Below, in pieces: positions 27,853 to 35,430 of a stretch of 64,000 nt of DNA. How positions within the stretch are numbered: the first letter of the stretch is position 1; each line of letters opens with the position of its first letter. Made by a program: the position numbers and the translations under genes. The stretch is taken from the NCBI GenBank assembly GCA_947085765.1, contig CAMTXZ010000004.1:40409-104408 (forward strand), in the 5' to 3' direction. The notes beneath the pieces are model-generated. The model was given only the letters and a program-made list of their open reading frames with translations. It did not search any database and was not told the DNA's origin. This DNA comes from JAKFXL01 sp947085765. Lineage in GTDB: Bacteria > Pseudomonadota > Gammaproteobacteria > Tenderiales > Tenderiaceae.

Positions 27853-29268
27853 TTAATCCAATTCACGCACATCAACAAAGTGGCCAGCCACTGCTGCTGC
27901 TGCCGCCATTGCCGGACTTACCAGATGGGTGCGACCACCCTGTCCCTGGCGCCCTTCGAAGTTACGGTTGGAGGTGGAGGCACAGCGCTCGCCAGGCTCC
28001 AGCCGGTCGGTATTCATCGCCAGGCACATGGAACAACCTGGCTCGCGCCACTCAAAACCAGCTTCGATGAAGATCTTATCCAGCCCCTCCTCCTCCGCCT
28101 GCTTCTTCACCAGCCCCGAGCCTGGCACCACCATCGCCAACATGACATTGGCAGCCACCTTACGACCCTTGGCCACGGCGGCGGCGGCACGCATATCTTC
28201 GATTCGGGCGTTGGTGCAGGAGCCGATAAAGACCTTATCGATGGCGATCTCACAGATCGGCGTATTGGCCGTCAGCCCCATGTAGGCGAGCGACTTCTCC
28301 ATACCGGTCCGTTTTACCAGATCCGGCTCGGCCGCTGGATCGGGCACCTTGTCGCCCACCGCCACCACCATCTCAGGCGAGGTGCCCCAGGTGACCTGCG
28401 GTTCGATCTCGGCACCATTCAGCTCCACCACTGCATCGAACTTGGCATCGGCATCACTGTGCAGCTCCTTCCAGGCGGCGACAGCGGCATCCCACTGACT
28501 CGCCTTGGGGGCGTAAGGGCGCCCTTTTACATACGCCATGGTCTTGCTATCCACCGCCACCACACCGGAGCGGGCACCCGCTTCGATGGCCATGTTGCAG
28601 ACGGTCATACGTCCCTCGACAGTGAGCGCCATAATCGCCTCACCACCAAACTCAATGGCGTAGCCGGTACCGCCAGCGGTGCCGATCTTGCCGATGATCG
28701 CCAGCACGATATCCTTGGCAGTGATACCCGGACCCACCTTGCCATTCACCTTGATCAACATGTTCTTTGATTTTTTCTGGATCAGGCACTGGGTCGCCAT
28801 CACGTGTTCGACCTCGGAGGTGCCGATGCCGTGGGCCAGCGCCCCCAGCGCCCCGTGGGTGGAGGTGTGAGAATCACCACAGACCACCGTCATGCCCGGC
28901 AGGGTCGCCCCCTGCTCCGGCCCCACCACATGCACGATCCCCTGACGCAGATCGTTCATCTTGAATTCGGTGATGCCAAAGAAGTTGCAGTTTGCATCCA
29001 GCGTCTCGACCTGGATCCTGGAGACAGGATCAACGATGCCCGCCACCCCCGCCGCCTGGCCCGTGGTCGGCACATTGTGGTCTGGCGTCGCCAGGTTGGT
29101 CTCGACACGCCACGGTTTGCGCCCCGCCAGACGCAGCCCCTCAAAGGCCTGCGGTGAGGTCACCTCATGCACCAACTGCCGATCGATGTAAATCAGGCAA
29201 CTGCCATCATCGTTCTGGCGCACCAGATGGGCGTCCCACAACTTGTCGTATAACGTCTTGGCGGTCAT
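27853..29268 (-). CDS. leuC: 3-isopropylmalate dehydratase large subunit
   Basis: [4Fe-4S] catalytic subunit that interconverts 2- and 3-isopropylmalate. 471 residues, with GDSHTSTHGALGALAHGIGTSEVEH and cluster cysteines in IGSCTNAR and GCSMC. The frame is open to 29307, but the ATG at 29268 has AAGGAG 5 nt upstream and the conserved TLYDKLWDAH start. First gene of leuCDB-asd-usg and divergent from a LysR regulator. Confidence 0.97.
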   Translation of the reverse strand: MTAKTLYDKLWDAHLVRQNDDGSCLIYIDRQLVHEVTSPQAFEGLRLAGRKPWRVETNLATPDHNVPTTGQAAGVAGIVDPVSRIQVETLDANCNFFGITEFKMNDLRQGIVHVVGPEQGATLPGMTVVCGDSHTSTHGALGALAHGIGTSEVEHVMATQCLIQKKSKNMLIKVNGKVGPGITAKDIVLAIIGKIGTAGGTGYAIEFGGEAIMALTVEGRMTVCNMAIEAGARSGVVAVDSKTMAYVKGRPYAPKASQWDAAVAAWKELHSDADAKFDAVVELNGAEIEPQVTWGTSPEMVVAVGDKVPDPAAEPDLVKRTGMEKSLAYMGLTANTPICEIAIDKVFIGSCTNARIEDMRAAAAVAKGRKVAANVMLAMVVPGSGLVKKQAEEEGLDKIFIEAGFEWREPGCSMCLAMNTDRLEPGERCASTSNRNFEGRQGQGGRTHLVSPAMAAAAAVAGHFVDVRELD

Positions 29269-29315
29269 AACTACTCCTTCCACTATTATTTTGAAGTTTT
29301 GTAACAATGGCAGCC

Positions 29316-29344
29316 ATCTTAGCCCTGGGCTATTGATAACTCAA
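29316..29344 (-). promoter_or_regulatory. predicted leuC promoter
   Basis: On the minus strand TTGAGT (29344-29339), 17-nt spacer, TAAGAT (29321-29316): a moderate sigma-70 match about 48 nt upstream of the leuC ATG. It lies between leuC and the palindrome at 29367-29381. Confidence 0.4.
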
Positions 29345-29366
29345 ATTCATATTATTCATGCAAAGC

Positions 29367-29381
29367 ATTCCATACTGGAAT
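29367..29381. promoter_or_regulatory. LysR-type operator (T-N11-A palindrome)
   Basis: ATTCCATACTGGAAT is a perfect 6-bp inverted repeat around TAC, fitting the T-N11-A rule for LysR regulators. It lies 11 nt before the lysR ATG and just upstream of the predicted leuC promoter, the classic position for autorepression and control of the divergent gene. Confidence 0.6.
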
Positions 29382-29392
29382 ACAGTAGCGCT

Positions 29393-30304
29393 ATGAACAT
29401 TGAAGATCTGCATGCCTTTCTCTACGTTGCCAAACACCGCTCCTTCTCCCTGGCGGCGGCGCAGCTACACCTCACTCAACCTGCCGTCAGCAAACGCATC
29501 GCGGCACTCGAGAGCCACCTCAACGCTCAACTGTTTGACCGCATCGGTCGCCAGATCAGCCTGACCGAGGCGGGACGTGCCCTCGAACAACACGCCCGGC
29601 GCATCCTGGCTGAAGTGGAGGATAGCCGCCGCGCCATTCGCAACCTCAGTGGCGCCGTCAGCGGCCCACTCAAGATCGCCAGCAGCCACCACATCAGCCT
29701 GCACCGCCTGCCACCGATCCTGCGCCGCTACATTCACGAATACCCGGAGGTGCAGCTCGACCTCAGCTTCATGGGTTCTGAGCTGGCCAGCCGCGCGGTG
29801 GAACAGGGGGAGCTGGAGCTGGCCCTCGTCACCCTGCCACCCGTGAAGAGCACGTCGCTGACGCTGATTGAGGTCTGGACCGATCGGCTGGTACTGGTCG
29901 CCAGCCCCGGCCATCCGCTACGCAATGAACCTGAGATCACCCCCACCGTACTCGCCCGCCACCCCGCTATCCTGCCGGCGCGTGGCACCTATACCCGGAC
30001 CCTGATCGACGCAAAACTGGCGGAGACACAGCTGGAGACAAAAATGGAGACCCACTACCTCGAGACCATCAAGATGATGGTCAGCGTCGGCCTGGGATGG
30101 AGCCTGTTACCTGAAAATATGCTGCCCAAAAAAACAGATCCAGCGAAAATGGATCTTGACAAAAAAGATAAAGAGGAGCTGCGCCTGACACAGGGCAGCC
30201 ACATCCTAGTAGAGCGCAAACTGGGAATCGTACATCACCCACGCCGCACACTGTCGAATGCGGCGCGGGCCTTTATTGGATTGACAACGGCGCAGCCAGG
30301 ATAA
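29393..30304 (+). CDS. LysR-family regulator divergent from leuC
   Basis: 303 residues. Helix-turn-helix at about 1-60 (FLYVAKHRSFSLAAAQLHLTQPAVSKRI), LysR substrate-binding domain after about residue 90. The frame is open upstream to 29243, but MNIEDLHAF is the family start. Near residues 244-262 there is a very polar Lys/Asp/Glu insertion (KKTDPAKMDLDKKDKEEL) inside the effector domain. A palindrome immediately upstream and the divergent leuC suggest it controls leucine synthesis. The effector is unknown. Confidence 0.9.
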   Translation: MNIEDLHAFLYVAKHRSFSLAAAQLHLTQPAVSKRIAALESHLNAQLFDRIGRQISLTEAGRALEQHARRILAEVEDSRRAIRNLSGAVSGPLKIASSHHISLHRLPPILRRYIHEYPEVQLDLSFMGSELASRAVEQGELELALVTLPPVKSTSLTLIEVWTDRLVLVASPGHPLRNEPEITPTVLARHPAILPARGTYTRTLIDAKLAETQLETKMETHYLETIKMMVSVGLGWSLLPENMLPKKTDPAKMDLDKKDKEELRLTQGSHILVERKLGIVHHPRRTLSNAARAFIGLTTAQPG

Positions 30305-30308
30305 CGGC

Positions 30309-31550
30309 TTAGACCTTAGGCGGTTTGGTTGTGGCTTTGGCGGGCAGATCCTCACTGCTGGTCAGCTCATCCATCGACAAGGCATCGGATAGCGAGGGCA
30401 TATCAATATCATCCAACCCCTCGAGTTGTGCCAACAGCCCATCCTCATCTAGCTCAACGCTCTCATCCAAAATCGGCAGGTCGCCATCCGACAGCAGATC
30501 ACCCTCGACCTCTTCCAGGACGGATGCATCTGCATCTGTGGCGTCCGTGATATCGATGGCCGCCATCAACTCGTTCAGCTGTGGCAGCACAATATCCCCG
30601 TCATCGGCCAAATCGATCACCGGCCCCTTGGCTGCCGCTGTCGACGAGGCAAACGCCTCCTCTTCACCGTCCGGGAGTTCGTTAAACGCCTCAGCCCACT
30701 CATCCCCCAGTACAGTGCTTGGCTCGGCCATCTCCATCTCAGCTACCGCCTCAAGCTCATCGGTACCCCAGTCACCATCGCTCTCGGCCAGGATTTCAGC
30801 GCCTAGCTCCTCGAGGTCGGGTTCCATATCTTCGGGCAACGGTTCAGGGGCTGCTGTTACAGGCACGGCTTCACTCACCTGAACGACTGCGGCGGTAGCT
30901 ACGACTGCTGCAGCGGGTGCTACGGGTGCAGCGGGCAAGTCTGACCCCGTCATGCCGCTGCCGGGGCGAAAGGCGACACTGTATTCACGCATTGCCTGAT
31001 CCATCTCACTATTAAGCGCCAACAACTCGCTGTTAAGACGTTGGTTCTCCTGCTCCAGCGTCAGCACCGCCCCCGCCAACCGCTCACTCTCCTGCGTCGC
31101 CTGCGCCAACTGCTGCTTGATTTCGTCGGGGATGCTGTCACGCTCCTCATCAATCCGGGTCCGTATCAACGCAATCAGCTCGTGATAGGCGCTGGTATAT
31201 CCCTGCAGCTGCTTGTCGAAACCACGCAACGCTACCGCGTCACGCTTCAGATACATATTCAGCAGCTGGGTATAAAACTGAACCTCTTTCTCGACCCAGC
31301 CTGTGGCCAACTCACGGTTGACCTCGACATCGCTATCGACAATACACTCGGTCAGTATTTGCTGAAACCACTCCTGGCGCTCCGGAGTATTGCTTCTGAT
31401 GTGCCCGCGCAACTCCTCGGCCGCTACTATGGAATCCTTCTCCCGTTTTCTGCCCCTCGCAATAAAGACGATAAGTCCTACCATCACCACAATCAGGGCA
31501 AGAATCACCTCCCCTAATATAAACAGTACTGCTGGATCAATTTTAATCAT
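30309..31550 (-). CDS. membrane-anchored acidic coiled-coil protein, unknown function
   Basis: 413 residues, not assigned to a known family. One N-terminal TM helix (about residues 8-31), followed by RGRKREK, places the rest in the cytoplasm by the positive-inside rule. Residues about 140-205 form a coiled coil (QQLAQATQESERLAGAVLTLEQ). The C-terminal half, after an Ala/Pro/Val-rich hinge, is strongly acidic with repeated LDD/DLE patterns, much like the acidic region of FimV. Its start overlaps the stop of the vWA gene by 4 nt (ATGA type), so the two are coupled and probably act together. Converges on lysR with a 4-nt gap. Confidence 0.8.
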   Translation of the reverse strand: MIKIDPAVLFILGEVILALIVVMVGLIVFIARGRKREKDSIVAAEELRGHIRSNTPERQEWFQQILTECIVDSDVEVNRELATGWVEKEVQFYTQLLNMYLKRDAVALRGFDKQLQGYTSAYHELIALIRTRIDEERDSIPDEIKQQLAQATQESERLAGAVLTLEQENQRLNSELLALNSEMDQAMREYSVAFRPGSGMTGSDLPAAPVAPAAAVVATAAVVQVSEAVPVTAAPEPLPEDMEPDLEELGAEILAESDGDWGTDELEAVAEMEMAEPSTVLGDEWAEAFNELPDGEEEAFASSTAAAKGPVIDLADDGDIVLPQLNELMAAIDITDATDADASVLEEVEGDLLSDGDLPILDESVELDEDGLLAQLEGLDDIDMPSLSDALSMDELTSSEDLPAKATTKPPKV

Positions 31551-33487
31551 GTTTTTTCAGCCTCTTTTTCAGAGTCTCCTTCCGGCTGCGGCTCCACTTT
31601 GCGGAACCATTTGCGATAGACAAAATACCCAATTAACGACAGCAGACCATTCACACCCACCACTTTTAAACCCACCATCATCCAGTTGGGTGACTCATCT
31701 TCTGCTGCATGCTCCTCCGTAGGGGTGGCAGCATCAGCGGCATGTTCCGGCGCCGGGGCGTCATGAGCCGCGGGAGGGGCGTGTTCAGCAGGCGCGCCAG
31801 GTGCGGCATGTTCATCGGAGGCGGGAGCGTGCTCTGCCACTGCGCCGTGCTCGGCAGGTGCATCAAACACCGGCGCCTTAAATACGGGTACCACTGGCGC
31901 CCCACCTTGCGGTGCATCCTGGCTACCGGCGCCCATCACATAACTGCCCAGATCGACCGCCACCTTCTGACCATTGGTGCGTTCGGCCTGGATCGACAGC
32001 GCCACCTCATAACGGTCGCCCGTTCTGATATCCATATCGAGCCGCCACTCGCTCGGGCCGGTACGGGGAATGGTCAGCTCAGTAGTCGCTCCACCCACCT
32101 TGGTCGCTTTGGCGGTGATCAATAGTGATTCCGGGCTGATCAGTTCGGCATAAGGGATCACTGTCAACGTGTAATGGGCCGGGTCGCCCTTGCTTACCTC
32201 AGTGACATTCACTGCTACGGGTCTGTCCACCACCTGTACCAGATAACGTTTAGAACGTTTGAAGGTGGTGCCATTGACCACCAGTTCATAATCGAACTCA
32301 CCAGTATGCAGGCCGTCGCCTACCGTGCCACTGAAACGGCCATCACGGGCAGTAGCATCCTCACCCTTGCCGTTATCATCCAATGGCACCCGCTGCTCGA
32401 GCTTGCTCTGATAATTGCGGTCCAGGGATGTAGTAACAAAATCCAGAAACTGCGGTTTATTGATGATCTTGCCCTTGTCGTGAAGCTCTACAAAGTAGGG
32501 CAGTCTATCGCCCACCATCATCATGTTGGGAAGCCGGCTGGCGCGCACACTCAGGTCAGTGACCACCATCACCCGATTGTCAGGGTCGAGTTCGGCGTTG
32601 ACCTGCCACTCCCCAGTCATCGGTTTATCGAGCGTGATCAGGTCATAACGCTCCTCGCGCTGCCACTGCACACCCGCCGTCTTGCTGCCCTGCTCGATCT
32701 GCTTACCATCAGGCATCTTGAGCGTGGCGCTCTTGGCCCCCGCCTTACGGAAGACCAACATGGTCAATTCGTTGATACTGCTATCCACCAGTACCTTGTT
32801 ATCGGTGAGCGGCAGAGACTCCAGCGGCACCGACTTTTCGAACATACGCAGGAATACGCGCTCCAGCTCTGCGGCATTGGCCACCTCTTCATAACGACCG
32901 GAAGTGGCTGCCGAGAGCTGGCGCAAAAAGGGTTTGTCGGCCTCGCCGGAGAGCGCCACTGTGTGGATGATGACGCCGTTATTTTTCATGCGTGTCAACA
33001 TCTCGCCCAGCACCCGGCTACGGGCTGCCTGGTCGACTGATTTGTCCTTTGATATATCGAGCATGCCGTCAGTCAGGAAGATGATGTTACGGCTGGTTTT
33101 GGGGTCAGGTTTGTTCCAGTCCCAGGTGGCGTCTTTAAGCACACCTTCAATGTTGGTGTATCTACCGGCGGAGTTGATCGCCGTCACCGCATCGCTGGCC
33201 TTGGCCTTCCAGGCCAGATTGACCTCACTGCTGGGGATCAACATGTTGACAAACTCACCGAAGGTCCAGACTCCCGCCTTGGTCCCCTCAGGCAACAGCT
33301 GGGTCACCAGTTTCAATGCTGGCACCCGCAAGTTTTGCGGGTCATTTTTTTTCATGCTGCCGGAGATGTCGATCAGGATGCGCACATCAGTCGCCGACTG
33401 TTTGCCAGCCAGCGGCTCCTCCTGAGCATAAGTAAAACCTGCCCCGAACAGAAACAGGATAAATAAATAAATAAGCGTAGATCGCAT
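31547..33487 (-). CDS. periplasmic von Willebrand A protein with C-terminal membrane anchor
   Basis: 646 residues. Signal peptide 1-21 (MRSTLIYLFILFLFGAGFTYA); a vWA domain follows with complete MIDAS: D40-I-S42-G-S44, a downstream Thr in RYTNIEG and Asp in FLTDGMLD. After it come beta-sandwich-like domains, then an Ala/Pro/His/Glu-rich linker with repeated AEHA units, one TM helix near residues 600-622 and a basic then acidic cytoplasmic tail. The layout recalls the marine-gammaproteobacterial vWA family TIGR03503, but that is an impression. Start moved from 33550 to the Met giving a signal peptide. Coupled to the acidic coiled-coil gene. Confidence 0.85.
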   Translation of the reverse strand: MRSTLIYLFILFLFGAGFTYAQEEPLAGKQSATDVRILIDISGSMKKNDPQNLRVPALKLVTQLLPEGTKAGVWTFGEFVNMLIPSSEVNLAWKAKASDAVTAINSAGRYTNIEGVLKDATWDWNKPDPKTSRNIIFLTDGMLDISKDKSVDQAARSRVLGEMLTRMKNNGVIIHTVALSGEADKPFLRQLSAATSGRYEEVANAAELERVFLRMFEKSVPLESLPLTDNKVLVDSSINELTMLVFRKAGAKSATLKMPDGKQIEQGSKTAGVQWQREERYDLITLDKPMTGEWQVNAELDPDNRVMVVTDLSVRASRLPNMMMVGDRLPYFVELHDKGKIINKPQFLDFVTTSLDRNYQSKLEQRVPLDDNGKGEDATARDGRFSGTVGDGLHTGEFDYELVVNGTTFKRSKRYLVQVVDRPVAVNVTEVSKGDPAHYTLTVIPYAELISPESLLITAKATKVGGATTELTIPRTGPSEWRLDMDIRTGDRYEVALSIQAERTNGQKVAVDLGSYVMGAGSQDAPQGGAPVVPVFKAPVFDAPAEHGAVAEHAPASDEHAAPGAPAEHAPPAAHDAPAPEHAADAATPTEEHAAEDESPNWMMVGLKVVGVNGLLSLIGYFVYRKWFRKVEPQPEGDSEKEAEKT

Positions 33488-33717
33488 AACAACACCCCGA
33501 ACTGATCCGTGTCTTGGTAAAAATTGGACTTCCACCACCCGCAGATCCACTCTGCATGACAGCCCGTAATGAGGCTATCGACCTTCACGAACAATGCTTT
33601 ATGGTCGTTATCCTAACCTTATCTTGACCATTACCAAACAACGCGCCCGTCATTTGCAAAGTTTATTACTCATGAAAAACCCAAAGCTTCCGAAAACAGA
33701 GTGGTCGTATTAAAAAT

Positions 33718-33730
33718 ATTTGTAACAAAT
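33718..33730. promoter_or_regulatory. palindrome abutting the chemoreceptor ribosome-binding site
   Basis: ATTTGTAACAAAT, perfect 6-bp arms around one A, ends directly before the Shine-Dalgarno GGGAGAG (33731-33737). It lies in the 255-nt divergent region 33488-33742, where I see no other clear element and no flagellar sigma-28 promoter. Confidence 0.35.
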
Positions 33731-33742
33731 GGGAGAGTTCGA

Positions 33743-35377
33743 ATGGGTTTAAGGATCAGCGCTCGCGTTGGGGTAATATTTGCTGGCATGACGGCAGTAC
33801 TGCTGTTTTGCGGTGGTGCTGGTTACTATGGCGCCAAAATGATCTCCAACGGCCTAGACTACATCACCACCACTGCCGGAGATGCCGCCAATGGTTCTAT
33901 GAAGGGCGCCATCCACATTCAGGAGCAGGTCATCAACCTCAACCTGCTGGCCAATACCACCAATAATGAGAAAGCTACACAGCTGACTGAAAAGATAACA
34001 GCTGCCGAAACCATCGCCGACGAGGCGTTGGCACGCATGGCCGCTACCGGACTATTCGAACAGCCGTTATTAAAAAAACTGGAGGCCTCGCGCGGCAACT
34101 TCGCCGATACCCGTAATGAGATGCTGCGGGCCTACGCCGACTATCGCAACAATCCCGGAGCAGAGACCTCAACAGCGGTGATAACGGCCAACAAAAATTT
34201 TGAGCCATCCACCACTGAGCTGCTGGAGTTTTTGACTGAGATGCAAACGATCAGCGATAACCAGACGAAGGAGTACATCCAGAATCTTGAGTTAGTCAAA
34301 ACCGAGGCCTATAGCGCCATCACTATCAGCATAGTCATCGGTATTGTGTTTGCCTTTGTAGCCTTTCTTGTGATTATTAAAAGTGTTGTGACCCCCATTC
34401 GCGAGATGGCCAAACAGTTTCTTGATCTGGCCCAAGGCGAAGGCGACCTCACCGTCACCATGCCGGAGACCGGCAATGACGAGATCAGCGATGTCAATCG
34501 TGGCTTCAACCTGTTCCTCGGCAAGATAAGGGTATCGATCCAGCAGGTTGTCACCTCATCCGGCCAGCTCAATACCGCCGCGGGCAAACTGTCGAAGATC
34601 AGTAACGACACCTCCAACAACCTCAATCTGCAGCAGCAGGAGACCGAGCAGGTCGCCACCGCCATGAATGAGATGGTAGCCACCGTGCAGGAGGTAGCGC
34701 GCAATGTCAGTGACGCCGCCAGCGCCGCCAGCGCCGCCAACCACGAGGCTGCCAATGGTAAACAGATCGTGGTCAATTCCATCAAGGAGATCAATGCCCT
34801 GGCCGCCGAGGTGCAACAGGCCGCTGACGTGATGAAACGGCTGGAGAAGGATAGCGACAACATCGGCAGTGTGCTTGGTGTGATCAAAGAGATAGCCGAC
34901 CAGACCAACCTACTGGCGCTCAACGCTGCCATCGAGGCGGCGCGCGCCGGGGAACAGGGGCGTGGCTTTGCGGTGGTGGCCGATGAGGTACGCACGCTGG
35001 CAAGCCGCACCCAGAAATCGACCGAAGAGATTCAAAAAATGATCGAACGCCTGCAGTCCGGTACACACGAAGCGGTCAATGTGATGGAGCGGGGCCAGAA
35101 ACGGGCGCAATCAAGCGTCGAACAGGCCAACAGCGCCGGTGTTGCACTGGAGTCGATCACCGCTGCCGTTGCCACCATTTCGCAGATGACCACCCAGATC
35201 GCCAGCGCCGCCGAACAGCAGAACGCCGTTGCCGAAGAGGTCAACAGCAACATCGTCAACATCAGCAATATGTCACTGGAGACCAGCCAGAGTGCTGGCG
35301 AGATCACCTCATCCACCCAACAGCTGGGCCAACTAGCACAGCAGCTCAATGGGGTAGTGGCTCAGTTCAAAATATAG
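33743..35377 (+). CDS. methyl-accepting chemotaxis protein
   Basis: 544 residues. TM1 about 10-32; a helical periplasmic sensor of about 160 residues, probably four-helix-bundle type; TM2 about 197-219; HAMP about 220-272 (TPIREMAKQFLDLAQGEGDLTV); then the signalling domain with the conserved hairpin tip IADQTNLLALNAAIEAARAG and GRGFAVVADEVRTLA. No C-terminal CheR/CheB pentapeptide; the protein ends VAQFKI. Start at the ATG after GGGAGAG; a frame extension to 33701 has no such site. Ligand unknown. Confidence 0.95.
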   Translation: MGLRISARVGVIFAGMTAVLLFCGGAGYYGAKMISNGLDYITTTAGDAANGSMKGAIHIQEQVINLNLLANTTNNEKATQLTEKITAAETIADEALARMAATGLFEQPLLKKLEASRGNFADTRNEMLRAYADYRNNPGAETSTAVITANKNFEPSTTELLEFLTEMQTISDNQTKEYIQNLELVKTEAYSAITISIVIGIVFAFVAFLVIIKSVVTPIREMAKQFLDLAQGEGDLTVTMPETGNDEISDVNRGFNLFLGKIRVSIQQVVTSSGQLNTAAGKLSKISNDTSNNLNLQQQETEQVATAMNEMVATVQEVARNVSDAASAASAANHEAANGKQIVVNSIKEINALAAEVQQAADVMKRLEKDSDNIGSVLGVIKEIADQTNLLALNAAIEAARAGEQGRGFAVVADEVRTLASRTQKSTEEIQKMIERLQSGTHEAVNVMERGQKRAQSSVEQANSAGVALESITAAVATISQMTTQIASAAEQQNAVAEEVNSNIVNISNMSLETSQSAGEITSSTQQLGQLAQQLNGVVAQFKI

Positions 35378-35392
35378 ACGGTCAACGATAAC

Positions 35393-35430
35393 GCCGGTTA
35401 ACACCCATGGGGCGTTAACCGGCTTTTTTA
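35393..35430 (+). terminator. intrinsic terminator of the chemoreceptor gene
   Basis: GCCGGTTAAC (35393-35402) pairs with GTTAACCGGC (35414-35423), followed by a T-run. The T-run overlaps the rlmKL stop codon on the other strand. Confidence 0.85.
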
